Source: CAZWBR01 sp964632305 (GTDB taxonomy: Bacteria; Bacteroidota; Bacteroidia; Bacteroidales; Prolixibacteraceae). Taken from it: 64,000 bases of DNA. Under the pieces are notes generated by a model. That model was given only the letters and a program-made list of their open reading frames with translations. It ran no database searches and was not told the DNA's origin. Made by a program: the position numbers and the translations under genes. Within the stretch, counting starts at the first letter, position 1. Each line of letters starts with the position of its first letter. The stretch spans positions 14,298 to 78,297 of the forward strand of contig CAZWBR010000014.1 in NCBI GenBank assembly GCA_964632305.1, in the 5' to 3' direction. Shown here in pieces: positions 7,053 to 16,947 of the stretch.

Positions 7053-8273
7053 TTATTCGTAACGCAGCGCATCAATCGGGTTGAGGCTTGCGGCTTTACG
7101 GGCGGGGTACCATCCGAAGAAGATACCGATAGCGGAACAGACCAGAAATGCGGCGACGACTGATTGGGTCATGACAGCCGTGGGCCATTCCATTATTGAG
7201 CCGACGACAGAGCTGGCCAGGTAGCCCAACAGGATGCCGATTAATCCTCCGATGACACTTAAAAGGGTTGATTCGATCAGGAATTGAAGCAGGATATCGC
7301 TGCCTTTTCCGCCGATCGACATTCGCAGCCCTATTTCCCTGGTACGTTCGGTAACGGAGACATACATGATGTTCATGATGCCGATGCCGCCTACCAGCAA
7401 CGAGATTCCGGCGATAGCGCCTAACAGGGCGGTCAGAATATCGCTTACCGAGGAGATGGTACTCACCAGTTCAGCCTGGGACATTACCCGAAAGTCGTCG
7501 TCCTCGCCTTCTTTGATCTGATGCTGCTTACGCAGAGCCGAAGTTACTTCTGCTATTGCAGCTTCTGATTTTTCTTCGCTGACTGCCGACATTTGGATAC
7601 TTTGGATGTAATCGACCGCCAGGATTCGGCGTTGCACGGTGGTGTAAGGGGCGATCAGCAAGTCATCCTGATCCTGCCCCATGGCGTTGTCGCCTTTATC
7701 GGCCAGAACTCCGATCACTTTAAGCGGGATATTTTTAAAGCGTATCGTCTGCCCGATAGGATCTATATTTTTGCCAAACAGGTTTTCGATAACGGTTTGC
7801 CCCACGATACAGACTTTAGACATTGTTTTAATTTCACTTTCAGTGAATAACCTTCCGCTCTCCAGTTTCAGAGATTTGATGGAGAGGTATTGGTGATTTC
7901 CGCCATAGACGGTGGTCGGCCAGTTCGAGTTGCCAAAAACGACCTGTCCGCTGGCTCTCACTTCCGGTGAGATCTCGGCAATGGTGGTGACATTATCTTT
8001 TATGGCATCAATATCGGACATCTTCAGATTTTGGGCATTGCTGTTACCCATCATTACTCCGCCCCGTTGTTCCGATCCTGGCATTACGAATACCATATTG
8101 GATCCCATTGTGGAGATTTGGCTCCTGATGCTTTCTTTGGATCCTTGTCCAATGGCGATCATTGTAATAACAGAAGATACTCCAATGATAATCCCAAGCA
8201 TGGTGAGGAAAGCCCTGAATTTATTCCTCATCAGGGCATTCTTCGCGATCTTTAACAAGTTGATGTAATTCAT
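7053..8273 (-). CDS. MacB-like ABC transporter permease
   Basis: A 406-residue permease of the MacB/FtsX (type VII) family. An N-terminal membrane helix (ALMRNKFRAFLTMLGIIIGVSSVITMIAIG) is followed by a large periplasmic MacB_PCD domain (about 45-245) and an FtsX-type domain with three membrane helices (about 275-400). The motif ERTREIGLRMSIGGKGSDIL is characteristic. The ATPase domain, fused to the permease in E. coli MacB, is a separate gene 11 bases upstream here. Together with the adaptor and TolC genes it forms a tripartite efflux machine for peptides, lipids or drugs; the substrate cannot be told. Confidence 0.92.
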   Translation of the reverse strand: MNYINLLKIAKNALMRNKFRAFLTMLGIIIGVSSVITMIAIGQGSKESIRSQISTMGSNMVFVMPGSEQRGGVMMGNSNAQNLKMSDIDAIKDNVTTIAEISPEVRASGQVVFGNSNWPTTVYGGNHQYLSIKSLKLESGRLFTESEIKTMSKVCIVGQTVIENLFGKNIDPIGQTIRFKNIPLKVIGVLADKGDNAMGQDQDDLLIAPYTTVQRRILAVDYIQSIQMSAVSEEKSEAAIAEVTSALRKQHQIKEGEDDDFRVMSQAELVSTISSVSDILTALLGAIAGISLLVGGIGIMNIMYVSVTERTREIGLRMSIGGKGSDILLQFLIESTLLSVIGGLIGILLGYLASSVVGSIMEWPTAVMTQSVVAAFLVCSAIGIFFGWYPARKAASLNPIDALRYE

Positions 8274-8284
8274 CGTACTAATTT

Positions 8285-9034
8285 TTAAAATTCTTCCTGT
8301 TCTACCGGAAGCAAATTCAGCATATCGAGTGAGCGGATCTGTTCTTCGACGAAGAGTTCCTTGATCACATGTCCATCGCGGAAGACGATGTTACGGGTGG
8401 TCTGTTTGGCGATATCGGGTTCGTGAGTGACGAAGACAATGGTTTTGCCTTTTTCATTCAATCGTTGAAACAGATCCATGATCTCGTAGGAGGTTCGTGT
8501 GTCGAGGTTGCCGGTCGCTTCATCGGCCAGGATCACGACGGGGTCGTTGACCAGGGAGCGGGCGATCGCCACGCGTTGTTGCTGTCCACCCGAGAGCTGG
8601 TTGGGCATATGGTGCATCCTATCGACCAGACCAACGGCCTCCAGGGCATTAATGGCTCTTTCGCGCCGTTCTTTCGACTTGACCTGGTTGTTATAGTACA
8701 AAGGGAGCTCAACATTCTCGAGGGCTGTTGTACGCGGCAATAAGTTGTAGGATTGGAAAACAAATCCTAATTTGCTGTTTCTCAGTTGAGCCAATTGATT
8801 TCTGTTAAGATCGGAAACGCTTATTCCATCCAGTTTGTAATCCCCGGCAGTTGGTTTGTCGAGACAACCAAGAATGTTGAGCATCGTTGATTTTCCTGAT
8901 CCGCTTGTTCCCATGATGGCCACAAATTCACCTTCCCTGATTTGAAGGTTAATCCCTTTAAGGGCGTGAACGGTGACATCCCCGACATGGAAATCCTTTT
9001 TCAGGTGATTGACCTCTATGATTATTTTATTCAT
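8285..9034 (-). CDS. MacB/LolD-type ABC transporter ATPase
   Basis: A 249-residue ATPase with Walker A GTSGSGKST (about 42-50), Q-loop VFQSYNLL, signature LSGGQQQRVAIARSL, Walker B VILADEAT and switch His in VFVTHE, in the right order. The sequence is of the MacB/LolD type. It carries a C-terminal extension of about 30 residues (KELFVEEQIRSLDMLNLLPV). It powers the adjacent permease and is the third gene of the efflux operon. Confidence 0.94.
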   Translation of the reverse strand: MNKIIIEVNHLKKDFHVGDVTVHALKGINLQIREGEFVAIMGTSGSGKSTMLNILGCLDKPTAGDYKLDGISVSDLNRNQLAQLRNSKLGFVFQSYNLLPRTTALENVELPLYYNNQVKSKERRERAINALEAVGLVDRMHHMPNQLSGGQQQRVAIARSLVNDPVVILADEATGNLDTRTSYEIMDLFQRLNEKGKTIVFVTHEPDIAKQTTRNIVFRDGHVIKELFVEEQIRSLDMLNLLPVEQEEF

Positions 9035-9109
9035 CTTCTTTCAAACTTTTTACTGTTAAAAAAGTGTGTTGACCGGTATGGGGTTCCCGGAGGAAACCCG
9101 ATTGAGAGT

Positions 9110-10348
9110 TTACATTCTTGGTCCACCACCCGGACGTTGTGGCATGAATGGGCTGGCTGAGGCTTTTTTGGTTTCTTCCACCTTATTAAGGGTCATTGAA
9201 GTAATTACTTCGTCGCCCTCTTTTAGTCCGGATAACACTTCATAGTTGATTCCATCGGACTCACCCGTTTCAATGTTTACCGGAAGGAGTCTGGCATCTT
9301 TTTTTACCCAGATTGTTTGGCTGTTCGTTTTTGTTTTATCTGTATTGGCCATGGGTTGCATCGCTGGCATTGCTTCCTGTGGTGCCTTGAATTCTCCTTC
9401 GGGGAGCGATTTCATGTAAGCTTTCATCGTGTTCTGATCCATTTCAAACCGTGCAGCCTTTCCCGGAAGTACCAGAATATCTGTTTTCTCGTTTACGAAG
9501 ATGGTGGTGCTGGCGGTCATTCCCGGCATCAGCTTTTTTTCGGGGTTCGGAGCCTGTATAATAACCGTGTAGGTGATCACATTATTGGTCTGAACCGGTT
9601 GTAAGCGAACCTGGGTAATTGTACCATCAAATTTCATGTCGGGGTAGGAGTCGACGGTAAATTCGACACGTTGACCCAACTTAACCTGACCTATATCGGC
9701 TTCATCAATGCTTGCTTCCACTTCCATCTGAGTAAGGTCATTGGCGATGGTAAAGAGGGTAGGAGTGTTGAAGCTTGCCGCCACTGTCTGTCCTTCTTCG
9801 ACCGCACGTTCAAGGATGATCCCGTCGATTGGTGAATAGATGAAGGCGTAATCGAGGTTGATCTTGTTCTTATCGTAGACCGATTTCGCGTTGGCCAGCG
9901 ATGCCTTAGCCTTATTGTAGTTATAAACCACCAGGTCATAATCGGATTGTGCGATTAATTTCTTCTCTGCCAGAATTTTGTTTCTCTCGTAATTGGCTTT
10001 TTGATAGTCAACCTCAGCCTGGGCCTGATCGACCGAAGCTTTGCTTTGTTCAAGCTGGGCTTTCAGCGGAGTCTCGTCCAACTGGGCCAGGAGTTGTCCT
10101 TTCTTTACTTCAGAATTGAAATCGACATAGATTTTCTGGATCACGCCGGAGACCTGAGTACCAACCTCAACGGTGGTAATTGCTTCTAGGGTACCGGAGG
10201 CGGTTACGGTATTGCTGATGCTTCCTTTACTGATTTTGACTGTTTCGAAATTGAAACTCTGCTCAGCACTTCTGAAAGATCTCAGGACGAAGAAACCTAC
10301 GAGGATTACTCCTGCCAGGATCGCGATGTATGTTACTTTCTTTTTCAT
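9110..10348 (-). CDS. macA: MacA-like periplasmic adaptor (membrane fusion protein)
   Basis: A 412-residue HlyD/RND-type adaptor. An N-terminal membrane anchor (about 5-25) precedes the first half of the lipoyl/barrel-sandwich domain (VTASGTLEAITTVEVGTQVSG), a long alpha-helical hairpin (about 95-170) and the second half (AFIYSPIDGIILERAVEEGQTV), then beta-barrel and membrane-proximal domains. The C-terminus is rich in Pro and Met (about 315-340 and the last 15 residues), unusual compared with E. coli MacA. It would bridge the MacB-type transporter and the outer-membrane channel. Confidence 0.93.
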   Translation of the reverse strand: MKKKVTYIAILAGVILVGFFVLRSFRSAEQSFNFETVKISKGSISNTVTASGTLEAITTVEVGTQVSGVIQKIYVDFNSEVKKGQLLAQLDETPLKAQLEQSKASVDQAQAEVDYQKANYERNKILAEKKLIAQSDYDLVVYNYNKAKASLANAKSVYDKNKINLDYAFIYSPIDGIILERAVEEGQTVAASFNTPTLFTIANDLTQMEVEASIDEADIGQVKLGQRVEFTVDSYPDMKFDGTITQVRLQPVQTNNVITYTVIIQAPNPEKKLMPGMTASTTIFVNEKTDILVLPGKAARFEMDQNTMKAYMKSLPEGEFKAPQEAMPAMQPMANTDKTKTNSQTIWVKKDARLLPVNIETGESDGINYEVLSGLKEGDEVITSMTLNKVEETKKASASPFMPQRPGGGPRM

Positions 10349-10375
10349 AGCTGTTACTATTATGCTTATTGTTGT

Positions 10376-11746
10376 TTATAATGTTAACGGGATACCTTTG
10401 TAGAAATCGAGGATTTTATAGCTGAAAATCAAGTTGAATTTTGATTGCAGTAGTTTACTTTCTGAAGAGATCAGGTTGGTTTTTTCGAACAGGTAATCGA
10501 CAGAATTCATTAATCCCAGTTTGAATTTCTCGGTGGATACCTGGTAGGATTCATCGATGGCTTCCATCTGATCGAGGCTTGCTGAATATTCAATCTGGGC
10601 TGAGATTACGTCCTGGCAAGCTTGCTCAATGTTTTTCCTTAATTCGTTTTTGGTATTGATCTCGTCCAATTCGGCATCGGACATTCCTATTTTAGCCAGC
10701 TCGATATTTGTTTTGACCTGTTTTTTCTGGAATATCGGGATAGACAAGGCGATTCCCAAAGAGGGGCTGATTTTGTTGCTTAACTGTTCTCCATAGCTAA
10801 AGGTGTTGCCCTGGCTGGAGTAATCGTAATTATAACTGTTCTTCAGTTTTTGATATCCGGTCGAAAGGCTTCCGTCCATTGAGATTGTAGGCAACAAATC
10901 GGCTTTGGCGATCTTCTCGTCGAGCAATGCACTTTGTTTATTCAGTTCGGCATTTTTGATCTGCGGTTTGATTCCCAGCGCGAGGTTAAAGATCTCCTGA
11001 GCATCGGGTTGAATGTTGAGGTTTAGCATCTCTTTTAAATCGGGTGATGCGATATCAAAGTTATCATCGACCGGTAGTTCCATCAGTTGCATCAGGTTGA
11101 CTTTGGCGATGGCGAGTTGGCTTTGGCTATTGGCCAGGGAGAGCTTTTCAGAGGCTAATTCCGATTTAATTTGCAGATAATCGGACTGAGATATGACACT
11201 AAGGGCCAAACGTTCGGAGGCCAGGCTCATCTGTTCGGTCGTGGCTTCAATTTGTTTTTCGGCATTGGTGACCTGTTCTTTTGCGTACAATACCTGAAGG
11301 AATGCATTAAGAATGTTTAATCCAACCGATTCTTTCACTGTCTCAGAATTGTATTTCCCGCTTTCGTAATCCAACTCAGCTTGTTTGATTTTGTTGCTCA
11401 GTTTAAGTCCGTTGAAGAGAGAAACACTGGAACTAAGAGAGTAGTTGGTGCTGTTTGATCCGAACAGTTCACTGGTGTAGGTCTGTGTCTCGGGAACAAG
11501 GTTTTTGCTCCAGTTGAAGTTTTGCCTGACTGATGCATTGAGTGAGGGGAGCCTGTTGGCTTTCGACTGCTCGGCATTCAGTTGGTTCCGGTCGTTGGTC
11601 AGATTTGTTTTTTGCACCTGTACATTCTTGCTTAAAGCATAATTAATGCATTTATCAAGCGTCCATGCCTCTTGTGCAATGGTTCTGCTTGCCGGAACGA
11701 GAAGCAGAAGACAGAAGGTAACTAGAAGGATGTTTTTCGCTTTCAT
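10376..11746 (-). CDS. tolC: TolC-family outer-membrane efflux channel
   Basis: First gene of the efflux operon. The chosen ATG (residue 1 = MKAKNILLV) directly begins a signal peptide ending near TIAQ; an upstream in-frame TTG at 11767 is less likely. Two OEP repeats follow, with heptad-rich helices typical of TolC coiled coils (for example ASERLALSVISQSDYLQIKSELASEKLSLANSQSQL is represented at about residues 180-215). The protein is 456 residues long, normal for the family. The next gene, macA, starts 27 bases later. No two-component binding site could be recognised upstream. Confidence 0.92.
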   Translation of the reverse strand: MKAKNILLVTFCLLLLVPASRTIAQEAWTLDKCINYALSKNVQVQKTNLTNDRNQLNAEQSKANRLPSLNASVRQNFNWSKNLVPETQTYTSELFGSNSTNYSLSSSVSLFNGLKLSNKIKQAELDYESGKYNSETVKESVGLNILNAFLQVLYAKEQVTNAEKQIEATTEQMSLASERLALSVISQSDYLQIKSELASEKLSLANSQSQLAIAKVNLMQLMELPVDDNFDIASPDLKEMLNLNIQPDAQEIFNLALGIKPQIKNAELNKQSALLDEKIAKADLLPTISMDGSLSTGYQKLKNSYNYDYSSQGNTFSYGEQLSNKISPSLGIALSIPIFQKKQVKTNIELAKIGMSDAELDEINTKNELRKNIEQACQDVISAQIEYSASLDQMEAIDESYQVSTEKFKLGLMNSVDYLFEKTNLISSESKLLQSKFNLIFSYKILDFYKGIPLTL

Positions 11747-11874
11747 ACTCTTTGTAATGAATTTCAACCTAAAAGTAAGGTGCTCATTACGGGAGCGAAA
11801 ATGAAATAGATGTTTGGCTTTCTTTTACCGATGGAATCGATTTATTTACCTCTTTTTGGGGGCAGGCAGGAAAA

Positions 11875-11912
11875 GGAAAACCGGGAAAGAGGATGCTCTT
11901 TCCCGGTTTTCC
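11875..11912 (-). terminator. Terminator downstream of metF
   Basis: A perfect 17-bp inverted repeat (11875-11891 with 11896-11912) with a GATG loop separates the metF stop from the tolC start. Reading on the minus strand it is followed by a T-rich stretch, fitting a terminator for metF. Confidence 0.85.
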
Positions 11913-11932
11913 GGCAGAAGGATAAGACTGCT

Positions 11933-12886
11933 TTACAGCAGGGCTTTAGCGATCTGACGCGTATTGTCGGTGATGCCGTAAGTGTAAACATGAAGACAAG
12001 GCACCTTATGAGCGATAAGATCGCGGGCTTGCATGATAGCCCATTCCGTTCCTACCTGGCGGGCGTCATCGTTGTTATCGCATTTACGAACTTCCCTGGC
12101 GAAATCCTCAGGAATGTCAATGCTGAAGATCTTGGGCAGAACCGTGATTTGGTTCATCAAGGCCAACGGTTTAATCCCGGGGATAATGGGGACCGTAATG
12201 CCAACAGCGCGGCATCTATCGACGAAATCGTAATATTTCTGATTGTCGAAGAACATTTGTGTGACAATATAATCGGCCCCGGCATCAACTTTTTGTTTCA
12301 GGTACTGGAGGTCGATATCCACGTTTGGGGCTTCGGCATGTTTTTCGGGGTAACCGGCCACTCCGATGCAAAAATCAAGAGGAGTATTGTTCTTTAATTC
12401 AGGATCGAGATATTTTCCTTCCCGAAGGCTGACAATCTGGCCGACCAGCTCGTTGGCATGACTATGGCCTTCAGGTTCAGGCCGGAAGACGCTTTCCGAT
12501 TTTAATCCGTCACCCCGCAGAGCCAATACATTATTGATGTTAAGAAAATTGAGGTCGAGAAGCATGTTCTCAGTCTCCTCCTTGGTGAATCCTCCGCACA
12601 CAATATGGGGAACAACCGGGACTCCGTACTTATGCTGAATAGAGGCAGCAATGGCAACGGTTCCGGGACGTTTGCGAACGACTCTTTTTTCCATCAACCC
12701 GTTGGGTAGATTCCGAAACTCCACCTCATCGCGGTGAGCCGTTAAATTGATGTATTGGGGTTTGAACTCAAGCAACTCCTCAATGGTTTGATAAAGCTTG
12801 TCGGCATTTTGGCCTTTAAGCGGAGGGAGAAGTTCAAAAGAAAAGAGTGTTTTGTCGGATTTTTTAATAATATCGATAACTTTCAT
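11933..12886 (-). CDS. metF: 5,10-methylenetetrahydrofolate reductase
   Basis: Reduces methylene-THF to methyl-THF with an FAD cofactor, supplying the methyl group for methionine synthesis. The 317-residue TIM-barrel protein has FSFELLPPLKGQ near residue 16 (the catalytic Glu region), YINLTAHRD, the FAD-binding VLALRGD and EKHAEA motifs, and QMFFDNQKYYDFV. It is a monocistronic gene with its own terminator; a TATCTTTG -7-like element lies about 55 bases upstream (12939-12946). No riboswitch was recognised upstream. Confidence 0.94.
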   Translation of the reverse strand: MKVIDIIKKSDKTLFSFELLPPLKGQNADKLYQTIEELLEFKPQYINLTAHRDEVEFRNLPNGLMEKRVVRKRPGTVAIAASIQHKYGVPVVPHIVCGGFTKEETENMLLDLNFLNINNVLALRGDGLKSESVFRPEPEGHSHANELVGQIVSLREGKYLDPELKNNTPLDFCIGVAGYPEKHAEAPNVDIDLQYLKQKVDAGADYIVTQMFFDNQKYYDFVDRCRAVGITVPIIPGIKPLALMNQITVLPKIFSIDIPEDFAREVRKCDNNDDARQVGTEWAIMQARDLIAHKVPCLHVYTYGITDNTRQIAKALL

Positions 12887-12938
12887 TGCACTACTCAGTA
12901 TTGAATTACCGGATAAAACTGAAAAAGAATAATTGTCA

Positions 12939-12946
12939 CAAAGATA
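12939..12946 (-). promoter_or_regulatory. Possible Bacteroidota -7 element for metF
   Basis: On the minus strand this reads TATCTTTG, a match to the TAnnTTTG -7 consensus of Bacteroidota housekeeping promoters, 53 bases before the metF start codon. No convincing -33 TTTG is present at the expected distance. Confidence 0.35.
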
Positions 12947-13120
12947 AGCATTTTTAAGGCTTTTTTAAAATTCGGGGGTGTCGGGGTTTGGAATTTGTCA
13001 TTTTATTGATGTTTAGCGTGTCAAAATAACCGATAGATTTCTTTGTTGAATAATCTTTGTCCCCAAACCACCTAATCTTGAAAAATAAACATTATCTTCA
13101 TTTCCATAAAAATCAAAGTT

Positions 13121-15346
13121 ATGGCAAAGAAGAAAAATAAAAAAGCCTTGAGTTTCAATAAGGCAGGATTGAAAAAGGCGATTCTTTCCGTGTTTTATGA
13201 AAATGTCAACAAATCATATAATTACAAGCAGCTTTCTGCCATGATAGGGGCAAAGGATGTTATGGCACAACAGTTGGTTAATGTCGCTTTGCAGGAACTA
13301 CACGATGTGGAAGCCTTGGACGAGGTGGCCCGCGGAAAATACCAGTTGAAAGAAAAGGGTGGAACCATCATGGGGATCATGGAGATGAATCCCAAAGGCT
13401 TCGGACAGGTCATCTGTGATGAAGTTGAAGAACCGGTATTTATCTCAGCCGCCAATATGAATCATGCCCTCGATGGGGATAAGGTTAATGTACGGCTTTA
13501 TGCAAGGCGAAAAAAGAGTACTCCTGAAGGTGAAGTGATAGAAGTGATCGAGAGGGCGAAAACAACTTTTGTCGGGACGGTAGAGATTTCACAATTTACA
13601 GCATTCCTGATCCCCAGTAAAAAAACTCCTTTCGATCTGTTTATTCCCAAAGATAAGTTGAAAGGGGCACAAAACGGTCAGAAAGCCATAGCCCGAATAC
13701 TTGACTGGCCTGAAAAAGCCAGAAACCCGTTTGCCGAAATCATTGATGTGTTAGGCAATGCAGGCGATAATACTACAGAAATGCACGCGATCCTGGCCGA
13801 ATATGATCTCCCGTATAAATATCCGGAGAGGGTTGATCAGGCTGCCAATAAGATTCCGATGGAAATCCCTGAAGAGGAGATTAAGAGAAGGCGTGATTTT
13901 CGAAAGATAACCACTTTTACCATCGACCCTGCTGATGCAAAGGATTTTGACGATGCACTTTCGATCCGAAAACTTGACAACGGCCTGTGGGAAGTTGGCG
14001 TTCATATTGCCGATGTGACACATTATGTGCAACCAAATTCGCTGATCGAAGAGGAGGCCTATAACCGGGCTACTTCGGTCTACCTGGTCGATCGTGTGGT
14101 TCCCATGTTGCCAGAGCGGTTGTCGAACGGAGTTTGTTCGTTGAGGCCAAATGAGGAGAAGCTATGTTTTTCTGCTGTATTCCAGATCGATGAAGAGAGT
14201 AATGTTCGTCATGAATGGTTTGGGCGAACGGTTATCTATTCCGACCGCAGGTTTACTTATGAAGAAGCACAGGAGATTATCGAAACCGGGGAAGGGGATT
14301 TGAAGGATGAGTTACTAACTCTTAACCGTCTGGCAAAAAAACTACGGGAGAAAAGGTTTGGTAACGGATCGATCGCTTTTGACCGTATTGAAGTGAAATT
14401 TGAGATCGATGCCGAAGGAAATCCGCTGAGTGTATTCTTTAAGGAGTCCAAAGATTCAAATAAGTTGATAGAAGAGTTTATGCTACTTGCCAACAAGTAT
14501 GTTGCCGAGTTCATCGGGAAGCCAGGACCGCATAAAAAAGAACGCACCTTTGTTTATCGTATTCACGATAAACCTGATTCGGATAAACTGGATAACTTCA
14601 ACCATTTTATCAAACGTTTCGGGTATGGCATCATGACCAATTCTCCTAGGGCGGTAGCCGATTCGATGAATAAGCTGATCGATCACGTTGCCGGGAAGAA
14701 AGAGCAGAATGTTATTGAGACCCTGGCTATCCGAACGATGGCTAAAGCCGAATACTCTACCCGTAATATTGGCCATTATGGATTAGCTTTCGATTATTAT
14801 ACCCATTTTACTTCCCCTATACGGCGTTACCCCGACATGATGGTACACCGGCTTCTGGCGCGCTATTTGGAAAACGGGCGATCGGTCCCGTCACAGAAAT
14901 GGGAAGAGATGTGTAAACACTCCTCTGAAATGGAAACCCGTGCAGCTAATGCAGAAAGATCATCGGTCAAATATAAACAGGTTGAATTTATGTCCGATAA
15001 AGTTGGAGAACAGTTTAAAGGAGTAATCTCGGGGGTTACCGATTGGGGTATTTATGTTGAGCTGGAGGAGAATAAATGTGAAGGAATGATTCCACTTCAT
15101 GAGTTAACCGATGATTTTTACGAATTTGATGAGCGGAACTATTGCATTATCGGGAAACGGACCCATAAACGGTATCAACTGGGCGATGAACTCGAAGTAG
15201 AGATTGTCCGTGCAAATTTGGAGAAGAAGCAGCTTGATTTCAGATTGGCAGGTGATCAACCAAAGAGTTCATCTCAAAGAAGCGGGGCTAGATCGGCGAG
15301 GGGAAAAAGAAGCGGGAGGCGATCGGGAAAAGGATCGCGCCGTTGA
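13121..15346 (+). CDS. rnr: Ribonuclease R (VacB/RNB family)
   Basis: A 3'-5' exoribonuclease that degrades structured RNA. The 741-residue protein starts with a basic N-terminal helix-turn-helix region (about 10-75), then cold-shock/OB domains, and an RNB catalytic domain whose core TIDPADAKDFDDALSI (about 266-281) contains the metal-binding Asp residues; HYGLAFDYYTHFTSPIRRYPD closes the domain. An S1 domain (about 640-710) and a Lys/Arg/Ser-rich tail complete the usual RNase R layout. It is monocistronic with a separate TetR gene 104 bases downstream. Confidence 0.95.
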   Translation: MAKKKNKKALSFNKAGLKKAILSVFYENVNKSYNYKQLSAMIGAKDVMAQQLVNVALQELHDVEALDEVARGKYQLKEKGGTIMGIMEMNPKGFGQVICDEVEEPVFISAANMNHALDGDKVNVRLYARRKKSTPEGEVIEVIERAKTTFVGTVEISQFTAFLIPSKKTPFDLFIPKDKLKGAQNGQKAIARILDWPEKARNPFAEIIDVLGNAGDNTTEMHAILAEYDLPYKYPERVDQAANKIPMEIPEEEIKRRRDFRKITTFTIDPADAKDFDDALSIRKLDNGLWEVGVHIADVTHYVQPNSLIEEEAYNRATSVYLVDRVVPMLPERLSNGVCSLRPNEEKLCFSAVFQIDEESNVRHEWFGRTVIYSDRRFTYEEAQEIIETGEGDLKDELLTLNRLAKKLREKRFGNGSIAFDRIEVKFEIDAEGNPLSVFFKESKDSNKLIEEFMLLANKYVAEFIGKPGPHKKERTFVYRIHDKPDSDKLDNFNHFIKRFGYGIMTNSPRAVADSMNKLIDHVAGKKEQNVIETLAIRTMAKAEYSTRNIGHYGLAFDYYTHFTSPIRRYPDMMVHRLLARYLENGRSVPSQKWEEMCKHSSEMETRAANAERSSVKYKQVEFMSDKVGEQFKGVISGVTDWGIYVELEENKCEGMIPLHELTDDFYEFDERNYCIIGKRTHKRYQLGDELEVEIVRANLEKKQLDFRLAGDQPKSSSQRSGARSARGKRSGRRSGKGSRR

Positions 15347-15450
15347 TCATAGTCCTCTGTTTTTTCGTAAATCATCGTCGAACCATTAGCTTAAGTTTGT
15401 TAATTTTATAAAATGTTTAAATTTGACCTCGATTGTATTAAAAACATCTT

Positions 15451-16053
15451 ATGAATACAGAAGTCGGTAGCACTAAAAGAGATGCTGTTCGTGAGAATAT
15501 CCTAACGATAGCTCAGGAGATCTTTAGTAAATTTGGGTACAAAAAAACAACGCTTGACGATATTGCAAATGCGGTCAGGAAGGGGAAAAGCTCGCTATAC
15601 TATTACTTTAGCAGTAAGGAAGATTTATTTCAGGAAGTTATTCAGAAAGAGGCCGATATATTGCGTGAGGAGCTTTCAAAAGTACTTCAAAAGGATATCG
15701 ATCCTGCAGAGAAACTGCGTGATTACGTAATGACCAAGATTACCACTTTCCGTCAGTTGGCCAATTTCTACAATGCGATTGAGAATGATACTGCTGCGGT
15801 CGAGTTTATCGATAAGATAAAATCGCAATACGATCAGGAAGAAATCAGGATGATGAAGCGGATCTTATTGGAAGGTGCCCGCCAACGAAAATTCGTGGTT
15901 AAAGATTTTACGCTCGTGGCTATAGGGATTACTACTGCGATCAGGGGTCTGGAAATGCCCCTGTCGGCCGGGCCTTATAAATCGAACGATTTAAGTAAGA
16001 GCGTCGATGCGATTGTGAAGATTATCTGCTACGGCATAATGAAGCGTGATTAA
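15451..16053 (+). CDS. TetR/AcrR-family transcriptional regulator
   Basis: A 200-residue repressor. The N-terminal HTH (about 14-60) has the family pattern IFSKFGYKKTTLDDIANAV followed by KSSLYYYFSSKEDLFQEVI. The C-terminal ligand domain is helical and not recognisable beyond the family level. No obvious target gene is divergent from it; the neighbours are RNase R on the same strand and a DUF2807 lipoprotein converging from the other side. Confidence 0.9.
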   Translation: MNTEVGSTKRDAVRENILTIAQEIFSKFGYKKTTLDDIANAVRKGKSSLYYYFSSKEDLFQEVIQKEADILREELSKVLQKDIDPAEKLRDYVMTKITTFRQLANFYNAIENDTAAVEFIDKIKSQYDQEEIRMMKRILLEGARQRKFVVKDFTLVAIGITTAIRGLEMPLSAGPYKSNDLSKSVDAIVKIICYGIMKRD

Positions 16054-16080
16054 AACAACAAAATCCATTAATAACGGAAT

Positions 16081-16113
16081 AAGCCCCGGAGAGGTCAACC
16101 ATCTCCGGGGCTT
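16081..16113. terminator. Bidirectional terminator between TetR and DUF2807 genes
   Basis: AAGCCCCGGAGA (16081-16092) pairs perfectly with TCTCCGGGGCTT (16102-16113) between two convergent genes. It is followed by TTGTTTTC on the plus strand and by a moderately T-rich stretch on the minus strand. Confidence 0.85.
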
Positions 16114-16125
16114 ATTGTTTTCAGT

Positions 16126-16845
16126 CTACTTAAAACTAACGTTTCCCCCACTGGATGAAGAAGAATCCCTTTCTTTGGGATTTCCGTAAACATTGACATG
16201 TCCTCCACTGCTGGCTTCACATCGGACTTTTTCTGAAGCATAGACCGATATTCCTCCCCCGCTGGAGGCATCTGCTTTACCTGTTTCGCAAATCAAGTCG
16301 GTGGCATTGATATCAGCCCCGCTTGAAGAAGAGGCTTCAATCGATTGAGCTTTCCCTATGATTTTGAGATGACCTCCGCTACTCGCGTCGGCGACGATTT
16401 CCTCGCTGTTAAGCCCGATCTTGACGTCAGAGCCGCTTGATGCCGAAACCGATAATCGTTCAAGGTTTAAGGCCGAAGCCGTTTCAACTTCTGCCCCCGC
16501 ACTACCCGATAAGGAGTGAATATTCTTTAAGGTTACATAGACCTTCTTTTCAGAGGCATGGAAGATATTTTTCTCGCAATAAATCTTTAGTTCACCGCCA
16601 CGGACTTCCGTAATTATTATATCCTGCAGATTCTCATCCGCTTCGACGATTACTTTTTCGACAGAATCCTGCGAAAGATAAAGGTCAAGTCCCGTACTTA
16701 CCGAAATGGCGTCGAAACCTGAAAGGTGGCGGTCGCTTTTTACCACATTTCCATTGCCTCTGATTCCGTTCCAGCAGGAAACGGCGGTCAGGGAGATGGT
16801 CAGTAATGTAACCAGTACAATCGCTGAAAACACTTTTTTATTCAT
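16126..16845 (-). CDS. DUF2807 (putative auto-transporter adhesin head) lipoprotein
   Basis: A 239-residue exported protein with a signal ending in the lipobox-like LTAVSC (Cys24). The mature part is the DUF2807 right-handed beta-helix type seen widely in Bacteroidota: an opening GNGNVVKSDRHLSGFDAISVS and then rungs with recurring SASSGSDV, DASSGGHL, ASSSSGADI, DASSGGGI and EASSGGHV motifs about 20 residues apart. The function is unknown; a surface or periplasmic structural role is usually assumed. Confidence 0.9.
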   Translation of the reverse strand: MNKKVFSAIVLVTLLTISLTAVSCWNGIRGNGNVVKSDRHLSGFDAISVSTGLDLYLSQDSVEKVIVEADENLQDIIITEVRGGELKIYCEKNIFHASEKKVYVTLKNIHSLSGSAGAEVETASALNLERLSVSASSGSDVKIGLNSEEIVADASSGGHLKIIGKAQSIEASSSSGADINATDLICETGKADASSGGGISVYASEKVRCEASSGGHVNVYGNPKERDSSSSSGGNVSFK

Positions 16846-16947
16846 GGTCTTAATTTATTTTAAGGATGTTTCAGTTAATGTTCATTGTCAAACCAGATAT
16901 TATTGGATTTGACGCTCAATTCATAATTGCGGTTACTGAAATTTACA

